Of a DNA stretch of 64,000 bases, positions 13,398-26,645 are shown piece by piece (positions within the stretch are counted from its first letter, which is position 1; each line of letters begins with the position of its first letter). Both the position numbers and the translations under genes were made by a program. Source of the stretch: Protula sp. h YS-2021 (lineage: Eukaryota; Annelida; Polychaeta; Sabellida; Serpulidae). The DNA lies in the NCBI GenBank assembly GCA_949752745.1, contig OX457031.1, forward strand, positions 51,159,103 to 51,223,102, given 5' to 3'. Under the pieces are notes generated by a model. That model worked only from the letters and a program-made list of their open reading frames with translations. It had not been told where the DNA came from and ran no database searches.

Positions 13398-14395
13398 ACC
13401 ATCTTGAGGTGGTGAGTAAGGATAAGGGCATACGGCCGTGAGTTTCCATATCATCTTGTGGTGATGAGTACGGACGAGGGCATACGGCCGAGAATTTCAA
13501 TACCATCTTGTGGTGATGAGTACGAACGAGGGCATACGGCCGAGAGTTTCCATATCATCTTGTGGTGATGAGTACGGACGATGGCATACGGCCGAGAGTT
13601 TCCATACCAACTTGTGGTGATGAGTACGGACGAGGGCACACAGCCGTGAGTTTCCATATCACCTTGTGGTGATGAGTACGGACGAGGGCATACGGCCGAG
13701 AATTTCAATACCATCTTGTGGTGATGAGTACGGACGAGGGCATACGGCCGAGAGTTTCCATATCATCTTGTTGTGATGAGTACGGACGAGGGCATACGGC
13801 CGAGAGTTTCCATATCATCTTGTTGTGATGAGTACGGACGAGGGCATACGGCCGGGAGTTTCCATATCACCTTGTGGTGATGAGTACGGACGAGGGCATA
13901 CGGCCGAGAGTTTCCATATCATCTTGTTGTGATGAGTAAGGACGAGGGCACACAGCCGAGAGTTTCCATATCATCTTGTTGTGATGAGTACGGACGAGGG
14001 CATACGGCCGAGAATTTCAATACCATCTTGTGGTGATGAGTACGGACGAGGGCATACGGCCGGGAGTTTCCATATCACCTTGTGGTGATGAGTACGGACG
14101 AGGGCATACGGCCGAGAGTTTCAATACCATCTTGTGGTGATGAGTACGGACGATGGCATACGGCCGAGAGTTTCAATACCATCTTGTGGTGATGAGTACG
14201 GACGAGGGCATACGGCCGAGAGTTTCAATACCATCTTGTGGTGATGAGTACGGACGAGGGCATACGGCCGAGAGTTTCAATACCATCTTGTGGTGATGAG
14301 TACGGACGAGGGCATACGGCCGAGAGTTTCAATACCATCTTGTGGTGATGAGTACGGACGAGGGCATACGGCCGAGAGTTTCAATACCATCTTGT
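13398..14395. repeat. 52-bp minisatellite (GATGAGTACGGACGAGGGCA...)
   Basis: About 19 copies of a 52-bp unit joining GATGAGTACGGACGAGGGCA, TACGGCCGAGAGTTTC and A(A/T)ACCATCTTGTGGT. Copies differ by linked variants (CCATATCATC versus CAATACCATC; GGTG versus TGTG). The last six copies share the CAATACCATC variant, pointing to recent local expansion at the right end. Confidence 0.96.
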
Positions 14396-17300
14396 TTATA
14401 CAACGCATACCTAACACCTCTGGATCTCGTGACTGGAACTGAGAAACATTAGATACTTTACTACATTACTACAAACGGCAAATGTGAAAAATAAGAAGGT
14501 GTTTGAACATCCTTGAAACCAATCTTCCCTCTATGAGCTGTCGGTATGGAATGCATAACACAGTCACCCTCCTTTTTACACTCAAAACAGTTTTTGAGGG
14601 TTACGTTTCACGGCACGATTTTTTCCCAGATTGGTAAGAAGTTGACAAGAGCGCATGAGAGTATGTAAAATGACGGGATGTGACGGTGCGCCATTCCCAC
14701 GGTTCGGTTCTGTTTGGTTGAGTACACTTCAATTATTCGGTTCAGTTCGATTTTTTCGGTACGATTTGGCCAAAATAGTTAAAATTGTGCCGAAATGGTA
14801 TAATATTTGCATTTATCGTATGACAGCCAATAATGAATTGAAACAGAAACAGCAGCTTAGAGCATTTATAACGCTCAAATTGATAAATTAGATTAAAATA
14901 TGGCATCACTCGTTTAAAATTTATTCGGTGACGAAACACCAATAACAGGTCTCCACAAAGACCTAACAATGATTTTATAAGTCCCAACGGCTGCGTAACG
15001 CGAAGCGGGGGACTATAGTATTCAGGTTTGCACGTCCGTCTGTCTCTCTATCTGTCGACACTTGAGGTACATGATCTGGTGAAATCTGTATCTCAAACAC
15101 GGGGGGGGGGGGGGGGGTGGGGGTGGGGGGGGCGAATACAACTGTTATGCCTGTGATTAAATGCTCACCACCATTTGTGGATGTGCAAGAAGTAGTTGCG
15201 TGTTGATACGTCCACCCGTTTTAAAGTTTTAAAAATATTTAAAAAGTAAAAAAAAAAAAACTACAATTAAGCATACATATCTTAAATAATAATCAATGTA
15301 CGTATTATTTCATATCACCGAAGTTACAATTAAGTTAAATTATATCCTATAGCAATCATTACAGCTTTGACCTAACTTAAGCTTAAGTATATCACATAGC
15401 AGTCATTACAGTTTTGTTTTAACTTAAGAACATTTGCAGTTTCTCAATTATAACGCCATAAACAAAACGCCTTCACACATATTATAAGAAGCTTTCAATC
15501 TTGAATAACACTTCGGAAACATACTGTAACATTACTGCCGCTATAGGAACAGTTCACATTAACCATGTCAAGTGATAACTTGACATGTTTACATGTTTTT
15601 CTTTAAATCGAGCAACATGCCAACATGCTCAAGTTTTATAGCTGAACGCGAAGGCGTACCTTATTTCATAACTGTCCACTCTCAGTGAAAAAAAAAATAA
15701 ACTGAAAAAAAAAACAGAAAATACCGCTGTTTTTCTCTTTCGGTTTTTTTAACCGAACCGAACCGGAAAACCATTTTCGGTTTTCGGTTATGGTGCGAAC
15801 TGTAACACCCCTATGTACAATAATGCTGTACTTGTATGAATTACGCCACATCACCTCAGAACAAAACAGTTTCGAATGTGGAAATCGCTTAAACTGATTT
15901 TTCGTCGTTTTTGCTTTTGCAATTTGATCATCAAATGCAGAAAGAACTGTTTGAAATGCGAGTTTAATCGAACAGTTTGCAAACCCTTAAGAGAGCGGCA
16001 CGAAGCTCAGTTATTATCAGCACACGAAACTATAAACAGACAGATAAGATAGAAATAGACACATAATATTTTAACCGGTTTTTTTTCAAAGCTCTATTCA
16101 TCATCCTTTATGCCAATCGACTAAACCTTTATCATTTTTATATATTAGTGTCTAGAAACACTATTGCAGAATTCGGTTATTATTATCACAGGACTACAGT
16201 GTCTCGCTTCTTTCCTGGCGAGATTTCGATTTTACACTTAATGTTCGTACTGCACTGGCAAAATCCTTTAAAAAAAACAAAAAACGGACAAGCAAAATTC
16301 TTTTAAAAAAAACAAATAAAAAACGGACAGGTAACTGTTATAGTAAAAAGCAGTAAAGGCTTGACCTACTTTCAATTTCACTTTGCGCCAACGTTTTTTT
16401 TTGGAGCAGTACCACATTAATGTCGATGACACCAACAATATTAATATAAAAACCATTACTAAATAAACACCTCTGAGCCTGAGTTTCGTTGAAGTTTAAT
16501 GCTACTATTGGATATACACTCTTCTCTTTGCAACAGATTTTTTTTGGATTGTCTGTAGAAAACAAAAAGATTGCACTCCAGATATATCAACATAAATGTG
16601 GTTTAGAAACAGAACTTTATCTCTAAAGATCTCATTGTAACATATCCCCCCCCCCCCCATCCTCCAACCCCCAGTCAAGTAGAAATGTGTTAAACTGGTT
16701 GAACCACTTTCGTGCACTAAATCGATTGGTTTCGTTCGAAAAACACACCAGCAAAACATAACAATAACTGGTTTTGCAAAGACGGCTAGTTTCGGGTCTT
16801 TTATGCCCCTTGTTACCTCCTCTTACTCTGCATTTCTAATCACAATGGCCGCCATACATTTATTTGTTTTCACTGTAATATTTCAGACTAAGCAGGACTA
16901 TTACAACGTGGGGATTTAAGTTGTCTTGGCGTAAACAGGATCAGTTTCGCCCTATTCTAAAATCTAAATTTGCATCTCCAGACTCCACCATGTAACTGTT
17001 TTTTTTTTTAAATCTTTCTTTGATAAACGCTTTTATCAATATTGCGCAAAATGTTTTTCTAAATCTATTGAAAGAGAAGGCAGTACAATTACTCTTTACG
17101 GCATAGTAACAGCAATACGCCTACATATGAAGTATTTCAGTCAAGTAATTAATCAAAATCAACACTTTTAAGAATGGGAGTACCTATGCATAGTATATAA
17201 TCGATCAATGATCAGTCATCAATTTTAAAGAAATGTATACGTTTAATATGTTAATAAATAGCTAAATGTAACGCTATTTCTCACTCTCCATTATCCAATT

Positions 17301-18135
17301 GAACTTCTTATGAAATAAGTACCCGCACATTTTGCACATTTCAATTAATGATGGGAACTATTTCTTCTGCTAGCAGGTGCATTTCTCCTTTTAAACATGT
17401 AGAACTCAACCTGTATTTATTCGCCATAAAACACCACGTTTTCCAATTATACGTGGACTTTATTTATATTGAAAAAAAAAATTAAATTCTGCCAGTGAGT
17501 AGGTGTGTTTATTGTTATTCTGACATATCAGTCTATCCAGTTACATGTTATCAATAAAATTCACATCAAGACAGTAAATACACGTACGGTACATATTCTT
17601 GAGGGCGTGAGACATTTATAGGCCATCCCCGTTACAGCCATTTGTATGTCAAATTCTCTCGACTTATGAGTCCAGGATAAAGTAACAATTGGTTTATATT
17701 CCGTTAAGATTTTTATACTTTATACATAGATATAAATAGTTCAAGCGAACCTTTTCTAACTGACCACTCACACTGGCATTGAAGTTTATTTCATATTTAC
17801 AGTTTACAATTTTACACCCATTACTCTTCTATGTCACAAGCGCGAGATAGATTATATGCCAACAGTAAACTCAAGAAAAAAAAACAAACACAGAATATCC
17901 CATGAAAGATGTCAAATGCCTAACAGACAGATTCAAAACAACAGGAAAATTATATACCATAAATACTAATCATCTTAATCTGCATAAATGTGTCATGCAC
18001 TTCATTGTTTGTATAATTTCCCACTTTTGATTAATTATGCTTCGGTAAGTGATGTACTTTCGTTGTTATAAAAAGCCGATCTCTCATGAGAGCTATCAGT
18101 TATGCATAAACACAGAACTTACGGAAATTTCACAA
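14396..18135. other. AT-rich DNA, no gene recognised
   Basis: Contains a G tract (about 15101-15132), a perfect small inverted repeat CATGTCAAGT/ACTTGACATG near 15565-15590, and GCGGGGGACTATAGTAT followed by a GTCCGTCTGTCTCTC stretch (15006-15055). The GGGGACTATAGTA core recurs at about 50249, so it is probably a dispersed repeat. No exon is supported. Confidence 0.45.
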
Positions 18136-18375
18136 AGTAGTTAAGTCTCTTTTATGAGTATTATTTCAACGGAATCCCCAGTGGATATCCGGAGTATAAA
18201 GGTACTATACACAACAGACCGAACCTCCATAGAGGTTGGCTGTAGAACATATCTTAAAAAGTAGTTCCTCTTTTTTTTATATGAGAACCATTTTCAAGGA
18301 ATCCCCAGTGGGTCTGCGGAGTAAAAAGATGTGATACACAACAGACCGAACCGCCGAAGAGGTTGGCTGTTGAGA
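18136..18375. repeat. Tandem duplication of about 125 bp containing a hairpin
   Basis: Two copies (about 18136-18250 and 18262-18375) share AGTAGTT, GGAATCCCCAGTGG, GGAGTA-AAAG, ACACAACAGACCGAACC and GAGGTTGGCTGT. The last part folds: ACAG-CC-AACCTC pairs with GAGGTT-GG-CTGT around a 4-nt loop (18214-18243). In copy 2 one stem pair is lost (AACCGC). Confidence 0.75.
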
Positions 18376-20769
18376 AACAACGACTTACTTTTGAAAATGT
18401 ATCCTAAAAATTAACCATTCAGATTTACTAAAACTTTAATTGCTCACAGTTTAATACATTTCAAAAAGTTAAACTTGCAAAGTGACTTAGAAATCACTAA
18501 GGTGTGAGCCTTCATCAAATCTTAATCTTAAAAGAAGCTTTTCAACTGGCGAGTCGCTTTTTTCTCCCTTGATTACCGGTAAGCATAGAACGGTAAAATT
18601 AGATAATCTCAAATTACACCCTACTTTTAAAAATAAAAAGCACAAGTTTCTTTCTCTATTGTGGCGTTCCAGGCTTAAGTATCACTAAAGCATATCAGGC
18701 TATTAAATTCAGTATTAATTTTTCGTAGAACTAATATTTATTCAAATATAATTTTTTTCCTGCTTGGTCTATAAGCTTTTAGTGCGTTATACGTAAACTT
18801 CAAAACTCAATCAATAAAACAATACAATCAATCTTCTTATCGATTCAAACTTTTTCTAGAGCCATCTTTATAATTGAAGGCGTCCAGTTTTCAGATCAAT
18901 TTCTGATGCCCTAGATACAAAACAAACACAGGGACATCTTTCAAAATTCTAATAAAAATCCTGCACGTAGTAGGTTTTTTTAAAATTAAAATGGATTTTT
19001 TTTCAAACACTGGAGAAGATGTCAGAACGAGCCAGCACCCATTTTGTTGCCCTATCCGTACCGTATTGTTAATCACATCCACTGTCAGACCAGTACATGA
19101 CGCAGCCTAGGAGACCCAGACACCATAAACCATTCCAATCCCCTACACATCACACGCAACAACATCAAACTCAACCGTTTGCGTAGATGTAATTAACGAC
19201 CAGATACATACATCACAATACACAACTGTGCATTTCCCTTCATTTCCCTTGACTGATGTACCATCAGATACAGCTGTTAAAACAACGCCTGCCATCATCT
19301 TGCTGTATACCCCCAACGGAACAAAATATTAAGACAGATGTTACGGGCTCAAATGCGTCCGTGGTAGAATGCGTCGATTTGCTATACATTTCATTATACA
19401 TGTGACTTTGTTATATGATTTTAGCAAAACAAAAACAAATTGATTCTGCGTCAAGATAAAGAGTGCGCTTCTCTTTAGGTCATATAATACGTTAGACTGA
19501 TGTGATAATAACAGCACTCATCACCAAGGGAACAGCTCCCAGCTAGATGTTCATGTCAGGGAAGTTATCTATAGATAAGAAAGTAAAAAAAAAATGAGAA
19601 AGTCCGAGGACATCGTGGAGAGGTAAGTGCGTACATTAGGTGAGACTAACCAACCACTGCATCCACGATCCGGTCCTGAGACAGAACGGAAAGCTCAAAA
19701 CTTCTGAATCAGGGTTAATTCTATATATCTATATCACATTATGTATAATTTCTTGTTGTGAATAACACAGCAATACGTTTTCCATGAAACGAAAGGTTTT
19801 ATGTTATTTCTTTAACGGTATAAATTAACTTAAATGTACCAATTTTTTTTATTAGTTTTGAATATTTAATATCTATTTTTCTACATAATCAAAAGGTGAA
19901 ATTATAAACTGGGGTCACCGTTGAACTCTGTTCCAGCTACAACAGGGTTAATGTACTTCACTGCGTGGCAATAAACTTTGTTTACGTTTAACTGCATTAC
20001 TACAAAATAGTTCCAAGAATTCAAATATAAGATGTCAATATAGTACTTCAGCATGTAAAGCGCAACCACCCTACAAAGCTAGGTCTATTGTTTTTCGAGA
20101 AATTTTTCATCCCACCTTTGAAATCTCACAACAGTTTCACACTGTAAAACTTCAAACTCCCAAAGCAAAAAAAATATTTAAGGATCTTTTTAACCACCAA
20201 ACAACAATATTACCCAGTCCGGCGGGATCTCCAACGTTCTGAGAAACAGGACTTGTCAAATACGGACTGCAATGTACCGCACACACCAGAAGTTGATAGA
20301 ACCACACACCGGAAGTCGATACAACACACGTCAAAAGCTGATAGACCAACCTGACTTACCCGAAGAATAACCAGATCAAGGTTACGGTGGACCCCGCTTC
20401 TCCATTCGCCACACATCTTGCCCATCAGATCTTTTGTTACGACAGGGAACTTACGTAACCTTACGTAATGGCGTAATGTCCACTAGTGGCATTTGTTAGA
20501 ATCCAGACAACCAGACAACCTACTAAGCATCAATCCCACCACCTCTGAAGTTTCTCCGCCATCCAGATGCTGAGACATGCTGCACAAAAGAGTTCACGTA
20601 ATGACGTCATATGTCTTCTCATATTGAAGAATACACGTAAACCGATATAGATGGCACAACCGTGTGACCTATCCAAGCAATTAACATACTAACTGCAGGA
20701 GAGTGTCGAACAGATTTGTGTGGTTCGGCTGAAACTCATTTTATGTCAATATTCATTAGTCTGGCCATA
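18376..20769. other. No gene recognised
   Basis: AT-rich unique-looking DNA with a TGACGTCA octamer at 20602. No supported exon. Confidence 0.5.
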
Positions 20770-21120
20770 GTAGGCATGCACATGGCAAGGTTAAGGCATG
20801 CACAGGGTGGGCCTTAGGTATGTACAGGTTTGGCTTAAGGCATGCACATGGTAAGCTTAAGGCATGCACAGGGTGGGCATAAGGCATACACAGGGTGGGC
20901 CTTAGGTATGTACAGGTTGGGTTTAAGGCATGCACATGGTAAGCTTAAGGCATGCACAGGTTAGGCTTAAGGCATGCACACGGTAAGCTTAAGGCATGCA
21001 CAGGGTGGGCTTAAGGCATGCGCATGGTAGGCCTTAGGTATGTACAGGTTGGGTTTAAGGCATGCACATGGTAAGCTTAAGGCATGCACAGGGTGGGCTT
21101 AAGGCATGCACATGCTGGGC
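20770..21120. repeat. 22-bp minisatellite (TTAAGGCATGCACAGGGTGGGC)
   Basis: About 16 copies of a 22-bp unit. Variants GGCATGCACATGGTAAGC, GGCATGCACAGGGTGGGC and GGTATGTACAGGTTGGG alternate in a higher-order pattern. Confidence 0.95.
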
Positions 21121-21121
21121 T

Positions 21122-21162
21122 TTATTATTATTATTATTATTGTTATTATTATTATCATTATT
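21122..21162. repeat. (ATT)n microsatellite
   Basis: Imperfect ATT array directly abutting the end of the 22-bp minisatellite. Confidence 0.9.
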
Positions 21163-21637
21163 TGCACCTACGGAGAAAACATTCGGCTGATGAAACTTGT
21201 GGAGCGCGAACTTTCAATAAACCACGCATGAACTCAAACCATAATTCTGAACCCGTTACAAAGACCGATTTCCATTGCTTAACAAGAAAAATGAAGTGTT
21301 GTGATGTTGAAGAAAAACTGTCATTTCAAGTGGCTAATATTTTCATCAAAGAAATAGAAGTGCGATAAGGTTAGCCAGGGCTGGAATTTCAAGACAGATT
21401 TACAGTGTCATGTGGCTCTTTTTTTTGTGACTTGAGAACGTGTTCTGATGCACGCAGTACCCATTTCATTGGAAATATATATTTTTTCCTGATTATTATA
21501 TATATTTTTTTTCTGATTCAGAACTCGATTCGGTTTTAGTTCACACTTAGGACTGAGTCCCAAGGAGTTGCTGAATTGCTGGAAATTTTGGACGATTCTC
21601 TCTTTTTTCCTATATTATTATCAGTATTATTATTACT

Positions 21638-21640
<3 letters not shown>

Positions 21641-21699
<59 letters not shown>

Positions 21700-21700
21700 T
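21641..21700. repeat. (ATT)n microsatellite
   Basis: About 20 perfect ATT units, preceded by imperfect ones from 21613. Confidence 0.97.
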
Positions 21701-22857
21701 TTATGTTATTTTACTACTTTTGGGTTTTGAGTAAATTCGACAAAACATTCGGCCAGAAAACATCATATTAAAACAACGTTTGATAGACGTCAGTCCTAAT
21801 ATCAGATCAAATCGAAACGACTAGCCACATACGTTGTTGATGCAAACGTCCATTCAACGTTGTGTCAGAGACGATGATTAGACACTGACCTATGGTCGCG
21901 ACCAATCACAACTAAATTGTAACAATATTTAATGTTTCAATGTAAAAAGGTTTATAATCACCTAATTTCGCTCATACGGAGAACTATAAAACACTGACGT
22001 CTGCAGGCCTCTCAGTCTGTCCAGCTTACAAGTAAAACGCTTCTTGAAATGATGATATAAATTCTGTGAATTTGAAACATCACATAATCGTTAAAAACTT
22101 TTAAAGTAATTATATGAAATCCATTCGATTCCAGGCGATTTGCTTGCGTAAGTTCGGTCGTTGGCCTTTCTGAGGCGGCTGTGAGTAAGAGAACGAGATT
22201 CGAAAGAAGCACCTGTCTAAGTCCAATTGATCCTCCAACTCCAATTCTGCTACTGAAGCCCATTCAATCGGAACACACAGCGCGCAGGGCTTTAGGAGTA
22301 TTTTGATCGTTCCACTGCCTGCAGCGTGAGCGTGTGTGCTGTAAACTTGTTACGTCACAGTATACAGCAGATCACTCAGTTATGCTGTTTACATTCAGAG
22401 TTACATTTTCTTTGCTATAACGGTTTAACTATTAATCTGCGTTTACCCATTACTTACGATATACATTGCAGTGTCAGGCTCTTCTTATTTAATACCTTCC
22501 ACTTTGCTTTAAACGTGGTGGCAGGTTGTTACACGTTATCGCGGTGCGCCTAGCGCTTTGATCCAATAACAACCCTCCTCTTCCTTGTAAAAAAATCATG
22601 CATTGGTTAGGATGAATTCGAGGAGAGGCGGAGCCCCAGGCGCCCCAGTTCGATGCCCATTCGCATGTCTTGACTTGCATGGAGCATTCGCTCCATCACT
22701 GTGCTTCAATGCTTGCTGGCTTTTGCTCTTTGACCATCCAGCTATTGCACATCTGGGAAAAGGAAAATCATTTGGCTAAACAAACGGTTGATGCTCTTGT
22801 AAATGACGAGTTCCTGTATATTGGAACGATAATGCACGTAGATTCTCCTGTTCCAAA
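21701..22857. other. No gene recognised
   Basis: No supported exon. The right end may belong to a more diverged part of the LINE that follows, but I could not align it. Confidence 0.4.
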
Positions 22858-24480
22858 ATCCCTGCTGTCAAGGAGAACAAATTTTCAGGTTTAGTTTTTG
22901 ATAACAAACTCAGTTTTACCCCACATATCAAACACCTCCGAAGAAAGTGTCAGAAAGCTTTAAATTTACTGAGAGTCATCTCCTCCCACGATTTTGGAGC
23001 AGATCGCTATACTAAAGTCATGTTATATAGAGCTCTAATCAGATCGCGACTGGACTATGGCAGTATAGTTTATGGTTCATCAAGACCATTCTATCTAAAG
23101 ATGCTAGAACCGATACAGAATCACGGCTTCAGAATATGTTTAAATGCCTTTAGAACATCCCCAGCTGACAGTTTACACGTTGAGGCAAATGAACAACCTC
23201 TCAATATACGGCGGTTAAAACTTGCCATGCAGTATTCTATAAAACTTTACGAGAAAAGAAATAACCCTACTCATCAGATTATTTTCGGGTCACATTATGC
23301 GGACAGAGGTACCAATGCTATTCCCCCTCTTTGGAACTAGGATTATACCACACCTGCAAGAAGCAGGTATAATCGCTGAATCTGTTGCAAATTACAGAAT
23401 CCCCAACCAACCCCCTCGGAAGTTAACGAAACCTTTGGTCTTGAAGACTCTTTCTGAGTTCACAAAAGAACAAACTAATCCGTGTATATTTCAGTCAAAA
23501 TTTGCAGAATTAAAGGATAAGTATAATGACTACCATTTCACATATACCGATGACTCCAAACTTGAGGACAAGGCTGCAGCAGCTATTGTCACAGAAAATA
23601 ATATATTGAAAACCAGGCTCCCTGATGGGTCTTCTATTTCTCTGCAGAAGTCAGAGCCCTGCAGCTAGCTATACAAATTGTCAAGATTAGCCGTTACAAT
23701 AATTTCATATTAGTGCTAGAATCACTAGAAAACCTACAGGTATCCAACCCACTAACTTTGGACTTGATAGAAAAACACGACGAAGTGGTAAAAGCTGGCA
23801 AAGAGATAATATTTTATTTTAGCTGGCTGAGAACCGAGCCACGTTGGAATCCAGTGCAACGAGGCAGCGGACAAAGGCACCAAAGAAGCGTTAAACCAAG
23901 ATTGCTCAGATTTCCTTATACCGTCATCAGATTTTAAGTGCCATATTTCTAAATACGTCAAAAATCTATCGCATCAACATTGGGATGAACAAACCAACCA
24001 TAAGCTATACCAAATTAATCCTGTGGTAGGGCGCAAATTGCCCTCCCTAAATGATCTCCGCGACAATATGGTAAAACACAGATTAAGAATAGGACATTCT
24101 TACACTCACAAATACCTCTTAAGAGGTGAACCATAGCGCGAATGTGTAAGTTGTCAGGAAAGGAATACAGTGAAACACATCTTGATAGATTGTATAGACT
24201 TCAATCACATTCGTCCCCGTTATTATAGAGTTGACTCTGTGAGAGAGCTCTTTGAAAAAGTAAATTCTAACAAGGTCTTTGAATTTTTACAACAGATTAA
24301 CTTGTATTCGTATGTATAGATTACGATTGATTCTAGCGTTTTAGGGTATTTAAGATTCTATCTTATACTGACTTTTAATCAGTAAAGTATAAATGCGACA
24401 AAGTTACCAGGAATGGCACAATATGACCTGCAATAGGTTAGTGGTGTCGTTAAACCAATCAAATAACTAACTAACTAACT
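22858..24480 (+). pseudogene. 3' fragment of an RNase H-containing non-LTR retrotransposon (LINE)
   Basis: The first frame (22858-23337) reads as the C-terminal part of a LINE reverse transcriptase: a KFxGLVFDNKL-type motif, then LYRALIRSRLDYGSIVYGSS and LHVEANEQPL. After a frameshift near 23300, a second frame carries the linker and an RNase H start (YTDDSKLEDKAAAAIV near 23540). Further frameshifts follow near 23640 and 23830. The RNase H end (NEAADKGTKEAL) and the tail domain with CQERNTVKHILIDC end at a stop near 24320. There is an in-frame stop at about 24133. The 3' end is GTGGTGTCGTTAAACCAATC plus (TAAC)n. RT followed by RNase H suggests the I/Jockey group, perhaps the Nimb clade (inference). 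Truncated and inactive. The opposite-strand copy at 33598-34270 belongs to the same or a close family. Confidence 0.88.
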
Positions 24481-26414
24481 AACTCCGAAAGCACTCTTGG
24501 TGGCTATTACGATCCTTAAGGAAAGCAAAATGGAAAAGCCCTACAGGTCGACGGGACACTCCTTTGATAATAATACTACAACAAATAATTCGGATAATGG
24601 TGCAGTGAATACAGCATCAGGGCCGAATCACTGCAATCACAACGGGTCACACTGGATACCCTCCCATGCCCGGACGAGAGAACCTTGGCAACGTGCTCGA
24701 GTCGCTGAAGGATACAGCACGCGCTGAAGATGAACTCTTGGCTTAAGCACTGCATCCGAGCTAAGGGTGCAGTGCTATGCGTTCAGGACTTTCGTGATTG
24801 GTTCCTTTCTTGCAGCTTAGAGATAAGACTTAGCTTTTTCAAAGCACAGCAAGGGAAACGGTAGGAAAATAATTCCGAACAAACAACACTCCAGCAGTGG
24901 GTAAAAGGCCATGCACGTATCTACGACGTGCTTTCGAAAACGGGCAAACTCAATTCGCAAGAAGACAGGGACAGTGGACAACACAGTAAAAATGACAGAT
25001 AACATTATTTTATGGTGAAAACAGACTTTGCCAGCTCGTACAGAAACGTTCTCATCAGTGAACTATCAACAAGATTAACTGGTTTAAAATGGAAATTTAA
25101 AGTGACTCAAAATTTACATCCTTTATTGGTACCGCCTTGCCATTTGGGGCATACCTCTCTGTCGTCATATTTCATGGTATAACTCAAAGCATATGTCGCT
25201 CTTTGCGAAAGATGGGCTTTAAAGCTATAGTTTGTTTTGGAGGTTTGTCGTGTGATGATTAACCTTATATATATATATATACTATCTCCTCAGGCGTCCT
25301 AATCAGTTCGCCAGCGTAATGCTTAACCTTCTTTAGGTAACGAAAGACACAAAAAATTGCATCCTAACTTTACAATCGCGAATCGCTCTCGCACAGATCA
25401 GAGTCGAAGCAGTGTACCTCTAAACGAGGAATTCAAAGCTTGCTCAGAAAATCGCGTCACACCTAAAGTGTAAAATTTTGATACTATGTTCTCAATATAA
25501 CTTAAGTCTATTTGTGCACTTCATACTGATGAAGGTAAACAAACTTGCTAACAGTATAAGGGGGGCTAATTGTACTCGACAGAGTTGGCTGGTCTAAAAA
25601 GCACAAAAAAGCTGCAAACGTTACATCAATGCTACGGAGCGTGTAACTGGAGACAGACTGACCAGAATGCCATAGATGACTTTACTTATGATATAATCTC
25701 TAAGTATTGTACTAGACTTAATCCGGATGAGGATGGCATGTCAATTGTCAATATTGGTGATTATATGTGTTAAGAACGTTAATAATGTTAAAATATTAAT
25801 CAACCTTTAATCAATATGTTAATGAAATTTTTAAAATTTTCAATGTTCCGCACTGCAGTGAACTTAACATTCCCAATGACTACTCCCTCTTCGATAATCC
25901 TTTGCTCATTTGTCTTGTTTAAATGTATCCGTTAATCTATCAAATGTGTTTTGTTTTCTTAACCGCAGTTCCTGGTTATGACAACCCACTAGCGACTCAT
26001 CACTTCCTTGTAATTTTCAAAGAAATTCTAAAATTCTTGATTCTTCCGGAGATTTGCTCCAATCAAATCCCGTTTTACATTGTTCCCGGGGGGCGGTTTT
26101 CCGCGCGGTCTTCGACTGCGTGGTTCATTCTCAATCAAGAGCGCTTCGGCGCAAGGCGAAAAATTGCAAAATTGTTATTTTTTTATTAAACGCCTCAGGT
26201 ACTTGATATTTTGTGTAATTTTAATGTTTTAGCTTAAGGTTTTATCTGCTTATTTGAATAGAAATTAAGAAGATAATTTACTTATTTTAATAAGTTTGTA
26301 TTATGAATTTTGTCTCTTATTTTAAAGATTAACTAACGATATATTTTAGCTTATATACTTTATTAATATTGATTAATGAAGTTCACCAATGTATTTTAGC
26401 CTTTTTGGTATTGT
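24481..26414. other. No gene recognised
   Basis: A short (TA)n run at 25269-25281. No supported exon. Confidence 0.5.
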
Positions 26415-26645
26415 ACTGTTTTTTAAATCCCTTTCAACTGCTGTGGTCATGTCGGGATCCCCCTGCCACATTATACTGAAATGGGGCATTCCAGCCCTCC
26501 TTCTAACCCTTACAGTGGAGTGCCTCACAGGGTAACAAGGAGGAGTCCCAATTTTAAAGTCTTAGGTATGACCGACCGGGGTTTCAACACCACGATCTTC
26601 CAGCCTCGAGGCGGACACTCTCACCACTAGGCCACCGAGGCTGGT
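26415..26645 (-). mobile_element. tRNA-derived SINE
   Basis: On the minus strand it starts with a tRNA-like head: GCCTCGGTGGCCTAGTGG (A-box-like TGGCCTAGTGG), then an anticodon-like region CCGCCTCGAGGCTGG, then GGTGTTGAAACCC (B-box-like). An internal pol III promoter is therefore plausible. A body of about 150 bp follows (CTCCTTGTTACCCTGTGAGG ... GGGATCCCGACATGACC), ending in TTTAAAAAACAG at about 26418. It is not a functional tRNA because the 3' acceptor half does not pair well with the 5' half. The family name is not assigned. Confidence 0.8.

Noticed and set aside
8584..14395. Could the regular arrays be CRISPR loci?
   Set aside because: Units are contiguous and near identical throughout with no unique spacers, no cas genes exist, and the DNA is clearly eukaryotic.
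26568..26645. A functional tRNA gene on the minus strand
   Set aside because: A/B-box-like motifs are present, but the acceptor halves do not pair and a long SINE body follows; called a SINE instead.
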